The notes under the pieces were generated by a model, which saw nothing but the letters and a program-made list of their open reading frames with translations, did no database searches and was not told where the DNA came from. Of a stretch of 43,567 nucleotides of DNA, positions 31,849-39,611 are shown in pieces. This DNA is from Cytophagales bacterium. GTDB taxonomy: Bacteria > Bacteroidota > Bacteroidia > Cytophagales > Spirosomataceae. Made by a program: the position numbers and the translations under genes. The stretch is from the NCBI GenBank assembly GCA_013298025.1, contig JAAFJE010000032.1:1-43567 (forward strand), given 5' to 3'. Position 1 is the stretch's first letter, and each line of letters begins with the position of its first letter.

Positions 31849-33744
31849 TTAAAAAAGACTTATTTCATTATTATTATAGTCAAAATTAATTTTAAAATCA
31901 GGCTTTCCTCCCGATTCTTTCGTTTTTCCATCTTTTCTTTGAATAAACTTCTTCGCTTCTAATTGATTAAAGATATTTCTAACTTTTCGCTTATAAGACT
32001 CAAAATCGCTAACATTTTCAACAATTTTATGCTCTTGAAGGTACAAAAAATTTCCAATAGCATTAGCACTAACGATCTCTGTACTTATAGCATACATGTT
32101 ATGTTGATGAATCGCCAAAAGTACTTTTTTATATTCAATTGGTAGAAAAACAAAATCATTACCAAATATGGTCACTAACTCTGCTGTAAAATCTTCTTTT
32201 GTAAGTGTTCTATTAACTAAATATACAGGGTATAGTTCTGGACTTTCAGGATTTTTAAACAGCAAACCTTTATCTTCTAAATCAGCAATTACATTTTTAT
32301 GGTTATTGTCGGAAGTTAATAAAACGGTATAATGTTCTAACCTGTTTTGTTTTTCAGACTTATAAAAATAGCTTAATATGATTTTCTCTTCTTCGTTTAA
32401 TTCTCTACCATATAACTCATGAATAAAACGAGAAAAACTATTGAGCCAAATCGCCATGGCATCATCGTAAATTTTCCCTTTGGGAATAAACAATTTAATT
32501 TCATCAGTCATTAAAATATAATAGGGCAAATCTATTGTATTCTCTAAACAAGCATCGGTTAAAGATGCTAACCCTTTGCCTTTACCTTCCCAACGGTCAA
32601 AGCTTTTTAACAAATCTGTTAGCTTAGGATTACGTGCCACTTGAATCGGAATTATTCTTCTGATTTTACCTTCTCTGGTATCCAGATTTATCACCTGTTT
32701 AGGTCGGAATGCGCCAGGGTTTCTAATCATAATGCTTTCGTTTGGTTTAATCTCTATGATTCCAAAACGATTGCTTTTATAATCTCTATGAGCTAAGGCA
32801 TTATTAATAGTTTCTTCTATGAGGGCTTCTGGATACTCAGGCAAGGGTGTACCCCCATTTTTTCTACTGACACCAACTTGAATATTTTTATAAACAAACC
32901 CTATACTTTCTTCCATTAGGGAAATGATATTATCTTTTAAGACTTGTTTATTCTGGGCTACAACAATTGGAGAATCTACGTAACAATCCATTTCACATTT
33001 GCCCCCTGTGTAGTCTTCAACATAATCTCCACAAACTAACATTCCTAACAATGTTGGCTTATTATTTCTTACAAAGGCTTTACGATGTAAGAAAGGCAAT
33101 GCTTTTTCTAAATCAGCTTTTAAGGTTTCAACTGTTTTCCCTCTATTTAGCCTAATAATGTATTGGTTGAGTTTATCAATATTTAATAATTCTAATGAAG
33201 CCTCATCGACAATAGATAGTTCTTGTGCGTTGATTAACTCCTGTTTTAAATCTTCTTGGCGTTCAATTTCCACCTTGCTAAGAATGTGGTCTCCTGTGAT
33301 ATTTCTCTTATATGCTTGACCTTGATAATAGACAAATTTTTCATCTTCAGGAAGTTTTTCAACATAAATCAAAGCGATATGTCCTGAATGGAATGGCTTA
33401 ATTTCGGTTGTTGGAAAATAGGAAGTTAAGTCAATCAAACGTCCATTCTTATCTGTAAAAAACTTCGTACTAAGTTCCTTTAACTTAGCTTCATTGTCAT
33501 AATTGAAGCCTTTAAATAAGTAATGCTTTTTACTTTTGTCCCTTTCATTCCCCTTATCTTTTATGCCAATCACAATAATACCACCATTTGTATTCAAAAA
33601 AGCACAAACTGTTTTATACAATTCTGTCCAATCAGAACCAGTTGAAAGGTCTTTTAACTCAAGACGCTCTGTTTCTACCTCAACATAAGTTTGGATAGAA
33701 ATACATTCCTCTAATGTTCGTAATGTCTTATCAATGAAATTCAT
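31849..33744 (-). CDS. AlbA_2 (Schlafen-like) DNA/RNA-binding protein with HATPase-like domain
   Basis: A 631-residue protein. The N-terminal part (about 20-160) has the AlbA_2/Schlafen pattern (ETERLELKDLS…, LNTNGGIIVIGIKDKG, AYKRNITGDHILSK). The middle has an RecG-related HATPase_c_4-like region with EALIEETINNALAHRDYKSNRFGIIEI (about 313-340) and GKGLASL. The C-terminal third is winged-helix-like (…NIFNQLEAKKFIQRKDG). Such proteins are poorly characterised, and several occur in phage-defence or stress contexts. It forms module 1 of the thrA-thrB insertions, ends 32 bp before the thrB ATG, and is more AT-rich than thrA or thrB. Confidence 0.8.
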   Translation of the reverse strand: MNFIDKTLRTLEECISIQTYVEVETERLELKDLSTGSDWTELYKTVCAFLNTNGGIIVIGIKDKGNERDKSKKHYLFKGFNYDNEAKLKELSTKFFTDKNGRLIDLTSYFPTTEIKPFHSGHIALIYVEKLPEDEKFVYYQGQAYKRNITGDHILSKVEIERQEDLKQELINAQELSIVDEASLELLNIDKLNQYIIRLNRGKTVETLKADLEKALPFLHRKAFVRNNKPTLLGMLVCGDYVEDYTGGKCEMDCYVDSPIVVAQNKQVLKDNIISLMEESIGFVYKNIQVGVSRKNGGTPLPEYPEALIEETINNALAHRDYKSNRFGIIEIKPNESIMIRNPGAFRPKQVINLDTREGKIRRIIPIQVARNPKLTDLLKSFDRWEGKGKGLASLTDACLENTIDLPYYILMTDEIKLFIPKGKIYDDAMAIWLNSFSRFIHELYGRELNEEEKIILSYFYKSEKQNRLEHYTVLLTSDNNHKNVIADLEDKGLLFKNPESPELYPVYLVNRTLTKEDFTAELVTIFGNDFVFLPIEYKKVLLAIHQHNMYAISTEIVSANAIGNFLYLQEHKIVENVSDFESYKRKVRNIFNQLEAKKFIQRKDGKTKESGGKPDFKINFDYNNNEISLF

Positions 33745-33771
33745 GGACTATATTGTTTGATACACAATTAC

Positions 33772-33877
33772 GCCAAATAACTCCAGCGGTTACTTCTGCT
33801 CCAGCACCCGACGGTGAACGAAATCACGTTTTCGGTACTGTAAATTGGGGCAAAACTTTTATTGCATTTGTTGTCAT
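33772..33877 (-). pseudogene. Scar 1: thrB 5' fragment fused to thrA 3' fragment
   Basis: On the minus strand it begins with a thrB-like start (ATG at 33877, then AAAAGTTTTGCCCC with one base missing versus thrB). It continues into a thrA C-terminal fragment (33772-33830) with the same internal ~38-base deletion as scar 2 plus a further loss of about 30 bases. The thrA-like end reads …YLA then a TAA stop. No functional product is expected. Confidence 0.85.
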
Positions 33878-33909
33878 GCTATTATTTTCCAAAATATGCT
33901 TCTCATAAA

Positions 33910-34602
33910 TTACGATGAGGAAGCCAACATACTTTTAATAATTAGGTCTATCCATGCGTTAAAGCGTGGACACGCTTCTAAAATCTTTTCTATTCCTGTT
34001 AATTCGGCAATATCAATTCCATCAGTAATCTTATTGTAGTTTTTCTTGTAGCACTTATAAATGGCTTCTATCCTTTTAGAAGGAAAACCTTCTGGGGTAC
34101 TATTGATATCTTCAATGTTTTCAAACTGACTTTTTAATGCAACTATTTCATTTTTTATTTGAGCGTCCTCCAAATCAAAACCAGTTTCAGGATTAGCAAA
34201 TAACAACGTTTCAAATTCATGTCTCAAAATATTGGGAATAAAATCTGGATACGTTTTTATAGCATTAACATAGCTTTTGAGTGATTCTTCCATGCACAAA
34301 ATCCGTTGCTCAATATCAGGTTTGGTTATACAATTCAGATAATTCGGCATTTTTTGTTCACTATTAATACCAGCGTAATCAATCATCGTAGTAATAATAG
34401 GTTGGTCTTTATAGTGTAAAAGTGGTCGAATGGTATTTCCGAAATGCACTATGTTATTAAACCCATGTCCGCCTCCACTCATGGTTATCTTAATGGGTTT
34501 AATGTTTGTATGTAATCCCTGATTAGATAAATGTGGGATTAGTAATCTTTCCACAAATTCTGCCTCCGTTTGCCCTTCAACTACAATATACAAATGTTTC
34601 AT
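33910..34602 (-). CDS. DUF4276 family (TOPRIM-like) protein
   Basis: A 230-residue protein with the DUF4276 start MKHLYIVVEGQTEAEFVERLL, where Glu9 and the following acidic position resemble the TOPRIM catalytic Glu. TTMIDYAGI supplies an Asp, and FETLLFANPE with the late PSKRIEAIYKCYKK block completes the family pattern. It overlaps the AAA ATPase gene by 4 bp (ATGA), so the two are co-translated. The pair matches the general design of ATPase plus TOPRIM nuclease defence systems such as PARIS and AbiL. Function is inferred from that design only. Confidence 0.8.
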   Translation of the reverse strand: MKHLYIVVEGQTEAEFVERLLIPHLSNQGLHTNIKPIKITMSGGGHGFNNIVHFGNTIRPLLHYKDQPIITTMIDYAGINSEQKMPNYLNCITKPDIEQRILCMEESLKSYVNAIKTYPDFIPNILRHEFETLLFANPETGFDLEDAQIKNEIVALKSQFENIEDINSTPEGFPSKRIEAIYKCYKKNYNKITDGIDIAELTGIEKILEACPRFNAWIDLIIKSMLASSS

Positions 34603-35675
34603 GGCATACCTCCTATCACATTTTTATTCCATAAGTCGCCAATAGTATATTCTTGCATCCAGTCTTTCAGTGATTCACTATTTTGTCTTATAAATACTGA
34701 TTGGTTATCTTTTCTATCTACTGTAATTATGTCTTCTGGTTCAAAATTATCAACCAGATTGACAGACTGAGTAGATATAATTACCTGACTCTCAGCAGAA
34801 GCTTTTTTGATTAAACCGGCCAATTTATTAATGGCAAAAGGATGTAAGCCTAATTCTGGTTCGTCAATGATAATCGTTGTGGGTAATTCGGGTTGCAAAA
34901 GCAGTGTTGCTAAAGCCATAAACCGTAGTGTACCATCTGAAAGGTGCATGGCAAACAGACGCATATTGGAGTCTTTTTGTTTCCACGATAATTGAATTTT
35001 ATCCTCTCTAATTCTGTCGGGTTCTAACACAAAACAATCAAAATAGGGAGCAACCGACTTGATGAGCATTTCTATTTTTTTAAAATTCTTAGGATATTTT
35101 TCCTGAAGAAAGTATAAATAGGCTGCTAAATTACCCCCATCTTCATGTAGAAATTGATTATCGTCAATATTGCCTTTTTGCTTAATTCTTGCTGTTTTGC
35201 TGGTATCATGGAAATGGAAGATTTTGAAAGACGACATATATCGTCTAACATAGTTGTATCTGAGTCCATCTACATCTTTCAGTTTACTTTCAAAGTGGCC
35301 ATTTCCAAAAAAGTCTTTATCCCAACCTAAATTATGATAATCACGATTAAATCCAGTTTCCTCACGTATGAAATACAAATTATCTTGCGAATTTGGTTTT
35401 AAAGTAAAAGCATAAGCGTTTGTTTTATCAAACTCAATTCTTCCTAAAAGGCTTTCAGATTGCTTTAAACCATTGTACAAAATGTTTTCAGCACCTGCTT
35501 CTTCCGCAACGTAATTTTGTAAATTTTGAGCGTAAATATGATAGGTTAGTTTGAAAAAATTAATAAAATTACTTTTCCCCGCTCCATTCGCACCAATGAG
35601 TACGTTGATGGGTAAAAGCTCCAAATCCATTTCCTGAATAGATTTGAAATTTCTGATTTGTATTAAATTTATCAT
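34599..35675 (-). CDS. AAA ATPase (AAA_21, OLD/PARIS-like) paired with DUF4276 protein
   Basis: A 358-residue ABC-type ATPase with Walker A GANGAGKSNF (about residues 28-37), a signature-like MHLSDGTLRFMALATLLLQ, Walker B TTIIIDEPELGLHPFA and a switch STQSVNLVD. No nuclease domain is fused; the overlapping downstream gene supplies a TOPRIM-like protein. The start at 35675 (MINLIQIRNFKSI) is preferred over the GTG at 35696, which lies inside the thrA-derived scar. It forms module 2 of the thrA-thrB insertions. An anti-phage sensor-effector pair is the most likely role. Confidence 0.85.
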   Translation of the reverse strand: MINLIQIRNFKSIQEMDLELLPINVLIGANGAGKSNFINFFKLTYHIYAQNLQNYVAEEAGAENILYNGLKQSESLLGRIEFDKTNAYAFTLKPNSQDNLYFIREETGFNRDYHNLGWDKDFFGNGHFESKLKDVDGLRYNYVRRYMSSFKIFHFHDTSKTARIKQKGNIDDNQFLHEDGGNLAAYLYFLQEKYPKNFKKIEMLIKSVAPYFDCFVLEPDRIREDKIQLSWKQKDSNMRLFAMHLSDGTLRFMALATLLLQPELPTTIIIDEPELGLHPFAINKLAGLIKKASAESQVIISTQSVNLVDNFEPEDIITVDRKDNQSVFIRQNSESLKDWMQEYTIGDLWNKNVIGGMP

Positions 35676-35692
35676 ACTAAAGATTAAAGTTA

Positions 35693-35830
35693 TCACGCCA
35701 AATAACTCCCAATCGCCACAATATCAGCAAATACGCCCGAGGCGGTTACTTCTGCTCCAGCACCCGATGGTGAACGAAATCACGTTGTCGGTGCTGTAAA
35801 TTGGGGCAAAACTTTTGTTGAAGGTGTCAT
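35693..35830 (-). pseudogene. Scar 2: thrB 5' fragment fused to thrA 3' fragment
   Basis: 35697-35766 matches the thrA 3' end (36947-37016) at 69 of 70 positions. 35768-35791 matches 37056-37079 at 23 of 24, so about 38 bases are deleted between them. 35792-35830 then resembles the thrB start, including an ATG at 35830, with one base lost. On the minus strand the thrA reading frame is kept for the last 22 or so residues and ends SYLA-TGA. Confidence 0.9.
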
Positions 35831-35834
35831 ATAA

Positions 35835-36032
35835 TCAAAGACCAGCTTGTTTCAAAAGCTCATCTAATTGATTACCATTGATATTCTCTTACTCACTGTT
35901 ATCATAAATAGTCAAGAGATAAATAGTTTCATTTACAATTTTAACGCAAGTAATTACTCTTGCACCACCTGACAGCAATTGACATTCTAACTTTGTAGCA
36001 GTCCTTTCCAATCGAAGTACCTTGAAAAGCAT
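35835..36032 (-). pseudogene. Decayed RelE-family toxin (3' part)
   Basis: One frame reads VLRLERTATKLECQ, then SGGARVITCVKIVNETIYLL and TIYDNSE, an in-frame TAA (35889-35891), then ENINGNQLDELLKQAGL and a final TGA. The GGARVI…YLLxIY core is characteristic of RelE (HigB-like) toxins of about 110 residues. The N-terminal half is missing and the core is cut by the stop. It cannot make an intact toxin. Confidence 0.7.
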
Positions 36033-36258
36033 TATCTGTTAAAAAATCACAAGCAGTTTGCAACTCAATCTTTCCTTGTTGATGCAACTCTACTTGCTCC
36101 AATGCCTCTTTTAAATCTTCAACAAATTCCTTTTGCTGAGTATTAAGGTTCTTTTTCTTATTACTACTATTTTACTTTACTTGAAAGTGCAACGTCTTCG
36201 CTAATTCTTTAATTAACGAAATATGTTTGGACTGAACATTTTCTAAAATAAGGTTCAT
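36033..36258 (-). pseudogene. Broken antitoxin-like gene upstream of the RelE relic
   Basis: It starts MNLILENVQSKHISLIKEL and reaches a TAA at codon 29 (36172-36174). The same frame then continues with QQKEFVEDLKEALEQVELHQ, a helical Glu/Lys-rich stretch typical of small antitoxins. Its ATG overlaps the TGA of the PIN gene, so it was once part of a coupled operon. The exact end is approximate. Confidence 0.6.
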
Positions 36259-36680
36259 AAATAATCATTTAAGAAATCTTGCCATAAAATAACATTTGAA
36301 AAGCCTTTTTGCTTTAATCCTTCATATAGAATTGCATCTCTTGTGATAAACGCTATATTGAATTCTATTGATAGAGCTACATAAACTAAATCATCCAAAT
36401 CTATTTCTTTACACCAATTGTAGGCTTGAAGATAGCTTTGAGTACTAATTAAAAAATTAGGAACTATCAGAATATCACTTAAAATGTCAAGCGTAAAATT
36501 TGTTAATTCTTCATTTTTAAGTTTTGTTTTGCTCAAAATTATTGTCTGGTGTTCTTGTAGCTCTAAAAGCCCATAATCTGGCATAAGAAACTTAACTCGC
36601 TTGATTAGCTCAAGATACTCGTCTCGACCACTAATAAAAATCGAAAACAAGATATTTGCATCAATTATAAACCGTTTCAA
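36255..36680 (-). CDS. PIN-domain protein (VapC-like toxin)
   Basis: A 141-residue PIN-fold ribonuclease candidate. Acidic residues at D7 (FIIDANI), E40 or E43, D96/D97 (EIDLDDLVYVAL) and D115 (FITRDAIL) fit the metal-binding set. PIN toxins cut tRNA or mRNA when the antitoxin is lost. Its ATG overlaps the stop of the small upstream gene by 4 bp, and its own stop overlaps the next (broken) gene, so the frames form a chain. It appears intact. Confidence 0.8.
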   Translation of the reverse strand: MKRFIIDANILFSIFISGRDEYLELIKRVKFLMPDYGLLELQEHQTIILSKTKLKNEELTNFTLDILSDILIVPNFLISTQSYLQAYNWCKEIDLDDLVYVALSIEFNIAFITRDAILYEGLKQKGFSNVILWQDFLNDYL

Positions 36681-36910
36681 GGAATGATATTTTTTAAATG
36701 CTGCTCTTTAAATTTAGCAAATGCTTTTTTCTTTGACTCCTTCCAAAGTTGATTATGGTCAATTCCTAATTCCAAGACTGCTTCTTCAATCTTATTGGCA
36801 ATTTTATGCAAACGCTTGAAATGTAATATTCTTTCAACATCACTTTTTAAAGCTTCCAAACCTGCTTCTTTAATCAGTGCATCATCTATATCAATAATGA
36901 GTTGTGCCAT
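36677..36910 (-). CDS. Putative antitoxin partner of the PIN protein
   Basis: A 77-residue protein starting MAQLIIDIDDALIKEAGLEAL, predicted mostly helical, rich in Lys/Glu and ending with a basic tail. The beginning resembles short beta-strand plus helix DNA-binding antitoxins, but no family can be named with confidence. It is the first gene of module 3, 32 bp after the thrA stop, and is coupled to the PIN gene by ATGA overlap. The operon arrangement is the main reason for the antitoxin call. Confidence 0.65.
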   Translation of the reverse strand: MAQLIIDIDDALIKEAGLEALKSDVERILHFKRLHKIANKIEEAVLELGIDHNQLWKESKKKAFAKFKEQHLKNIIP

Positions 36911-36942
36911 ATTCTTGCTTTTTTAATTTAAAGATACTGAAT

Positions 36943-39402
36943 CTAAGCCAAATAACTCCCAATTGCCACAATATCAGCAAATACGCCCGAGGCGGTTACT
37001 TCTGCTCCAGCACCCGGGCCTTTGATGACCAACGGGCGGTCGTGGTAGCGTTTGGTGGTGAATGAAATCACGTTGTCGGCGCCGTCCATCATATAGAATG
37101 GATGCGTTTTTCCGATGCTTTTTACGCCAATCGTAATTTTGTTGTTTTCTAAGGTTGCAATAAATCTTAATACTTCGCCTTTGGCTTCGGCTTCGTTGAC
37201 CATCTGCTCGAAATAACTGTTCGATACTTCCAATTCCTTGAAAAAGTCATCTACGGTAGGGGCTTCTTCGCAGTTTTGAGGCAATAATTTATGAATGGTT
37301 ACGTCTTCTGGTTCGAGTCTTAAACCAATTTCTCGTCCTAAAATCAAAATCTTACGGGCTACGTCCATGCCACTCAAATCTTCTCGTGGGTCGGGTTCGG
37401 TATAGCCTTTTACTTTGGCTTCTCGCACGATGTCGGCAAATTTTACGCCTGCTTTGAAATTGTTGAAAATATACGATAAAGTTCCCGAAAGTACCCCTTC
37501 TATTTTCTCAAATCTATCGCCCGAAGCAATTAAGCCTTGCAAAGTATTGATTACGGGTAAACCTGCTCCTACGTTGGTTTCGTACAAAAACTTTACGCCT
37601 TTTTTCAAAGCTGTACGATGCAACAAAGCGTAGTCGTCATAACGCCCCGAATTGGCTACTTTGTTGGGGGTTACGACCGAAATATTGGCTTCAAAAAGTC
37701 CTAAATAATAGTTATGAATATTCTTGTCGGCGGTGCAATCGGCAAAGACCGAATTGGGTAAATTCAAGCGTTTGGCTTCTTCTACAAATGCCCACAATTC
37801 GGCAGGTTTGCCTAGGTTTTGCACGTCGTCGGCCCAAGTGTCCATCGAAATGCCATCGGTATTAATCAACATTTTACGTGAGTTCATTACGCCCACTAAG
37901 TTGATTTTCAAAGCTTTGTATTTTGATAAATAATTGGCTTGTCCTTTGAGTTGATTCAACAAGGTTTTGCCAATCAAGCCTGTACCTACCAAGAACAAGT
38001 TGAGGTTTTTGACCTGCGAAAAGAAAAAGGTATCATGAATAACATTGAGGGCTTTGGAAATATCTTTTTTCTCAATCACCACTGAAATGTTCAATTCCGA
38101 TGAGCCTTGGGCTGTAGCTACAATATTGATACCATTTTTACCTAAAACCGAAAATAATTTTCCACTTACACCCGTATGCTGACGCATTCCTTCGCCTACA
38201 ACGGCTATGACAGAAAGGTTTTCTTGGATTTCAACGCCTTCTACATCGCCTTGGGCAATTTCTGTTTTAAATTCTTCTTCTAATAAAGTTTTCACCGCAA
38301 CGCTTACCGATGGGTCGATGGCAAAGCAGATAGAATGCTCGGAAGAAGCTTGCGAAATCAGGATAACCGAAATTTTATTTTTGGCTAAAACGGTAAACAA
38401 TTTTGCCGAAACACCAGCCACGCCAATCATGCCAGAGCCTTGTAAGTTGACCAACGCTAGGTTGTCAATCGAACTAATGCCTGTAATGATGTACTCAGAG
38501 GGGTCGGCGGTGCGGCTTACCACTGTGCCTTCAAAATCGGTATTGAATGTATTGAGTACCCGGATAGGGATATTTTTGGCAAAAGCAGGTTGCAACGAAG
38601 GTGGATAAATCACCTTTGCCCCAAAATGCGTGAGTTCCATTGCCTCCGCATAGGTGATGGTAGGAATGGTAAACGCATTTTTTACCTTGCGTGGGTCGGC
38701 TGTCATCATGCCGTCCACGTCTGTCCAGATTTCAATTTCATCGGCATCGAGTGCTGCCCCGAAAATCGAACCCGTATAATCAGAACCACCACGCCCCAGC
38801 GTGGTAGTTTCGCCTTTGTCGGTAGAGCCAATAAAGCCAGTGATGAGTTGCAAAGCCTTTCTTTTGGCAAAATAGGCTTGAATCAGTTGGTTGGTTTCGG
38901 CAAAATTGACTGCCGCCATGCCAAAATTCGCATCTGTTTTTATCACTTTTCTGGCATCTAAAAACTGACAATCAACGCCTTGTGCATGAAGTATTTCGTA
39001 AATCAAGGTCGTAGAAAGTCTTTCTCCGAAACTCACAATTAAGTCGGATGTTCGAGCTGAAATTTCACGAATCAAAGACACCCCTTTCAGTAAATCTTCT
39101 AATTCATTAATAATGGTACGAATGTTGGCAAAAACTTTCGACTGGGCTTTCACATCAATCAATGCACGTACAACTGTGAAATGACGGTCTTCAATGCCTT
39201 TTACTATGTCGAAATAACTGGTGTCGCCCGTAGAAGCTAAATCTCCTGCTTTCAACAATTGGTTGGTTACACCACCCATAGCCGAAAACACGGCTGCTAC
39301 TTGTGCTCCTTGGGCTATTTTGCCTTTGATAATCCCTAACACCGCTTGGATACTCTCTGTAGTACCGCAAGAAGTTCCTCCAAATTTAAGTACTTTCATC
39401 AT
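36943..39402 (-). CDS. thrA: Bifunctional aspartokinase/homoserine dehydrogenase
   Basis: An 819-residue fusion enzyme that catalyses the first and third steps from aspartate to homoserine. The N-terminal kinase starts with VLKFGGTSCGT, has FGERLSTTLI and GRGGSDYTGS, and is followed by ACT domains (about 310-455). The dehydrogenase half starts at the NAD motif LFLVGTGLIGKTLL (about 470) and carries TADKNIHNYY, NKVANSG, EGVLSGTLSYIFN and GYTEPDPREDLSGMDVARK. The start is one of two adjacent ATGs (39402 or 39399); an upstream extension to 39426 is less likely. Its last 24 codons recur, degraded, in two scars. Threonine feedback through the ACT domains is known for the family. Confidence 0.95.
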   Translation of the reverse strand: MMKVLKFGGTSCGTTESIQAVLGIIKGKIAQGAQVAAVFSAMGGVTNQLLKAGDLASTGDTSYFDIVKGIEDRHFTVVRALIDVKAQSKVFANIRTIINELEDLLKGVSLIREISARTSDLIVSFGERLSTTLIYEILHAQGVDCQFLDARKVIKTDANFGMAAVNFAETNQLIQAYFAKRKALQLITGFIGSTDKGETTTLGRGGSDYTGSIFGAALDADEIEIWTDVDGMMTADPRKVKNAFTIPTITYAEAMELTHFGAKVIYPPSLQPAFAKNIPIRVLNTFNTDFEGTVVSRTADPSEYIITGISSIDNLALVNLQGSGMIGVAGVSAKLFTVLAKNKISVILISQASSEHSICFAIDPSVSVAVKTLLEEEFKTEIAQGDVEGVEIQENLSVIAVVGEGMRQHTGVSGKLFSVLGKNGINIVATAQGSSELNISVVIEKKDISKALNVIHDTFFFSQVKNLNLFLVGTGLIGKTLLNQLKGQANYLSKYKALKINLVGVMNSRKMLINTDGISMDTWADDVQNLGKPAELWAFVEEAKRLNLPNSVFADCTADKNIHNYYLGLFEANISVVTPNKVANSGRYDDYALLHRTALKKGVKFLYETNVGAGLPVINTLQGLIASGDRFEKIEGVLSGTLSYIFNNFKAGVKFADIVREAKVKGYTEPDPREDLSGMDVARKILILGREIGLRLEPEDVTIHKLLPQNCEEAPTVDDFFKELEVSNSYFEQMVNEAEAKGEVLRFIATLENNKITIGVKSIGKTHPFYMMDGADNVISFTTKRYHDRPLVIKGPGAGAEVTASGVFADIVAIGSYLA

Positions 39403-39475
39403 GTTTTGTGGGTGAGTGCTAGGCACTCCGACTGCTTTACAACAGCAGGTTTTGATTGTTTTGATTAACGAACGG

Positions 39476-39483
39476 CAAATATA
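39476..39483 (-). promoter_or_regulatory. -7 element of the thrA promoter
   Basis: The minus strand reads TATATTTG, a match to TAnnTTTG, 74 bases before the ATG at 39402. The upstream -33 position holds only CTTTAA. Between it and the ATG, small hairpins (GTGCCTAGCAC; CTGCT…AGCAG) are possible in the leader. Confidence 0.4.
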
Positions 39484-39546
39484 CCAATACTCTATTGCTT
39501 TTAAAGAATTAAACGTAGGATATTACAGGATTTCTTTGTTTTGTCT

Positions 39547-39582
39547 AAAAACAAAGGGTTGTATTCTTTCGAAAACAACCCT
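39547..39582 (-). terminator. Terminator of the TonB receptor gene
   Basis: AGGGTTGT (39555-39562) pairs with ACAACCCT (39575-39582) around 12 nt. On the minus strand TTTGTTTTTAGA follows. It separates the receptor transcript from thrA. Confidence 0.6.
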
Positions 39583-39611
39583 CGTCTTGGGTAAATAAAG
39601 TATAGAGATAA

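Noticed and set aside
33757-33890. A small regulatory RNA or peptide gene in scar 1
   Set aside because: The sequence is explained by thrB and thrA fragments. The 16-codon frame is a frameshifted thrB start.
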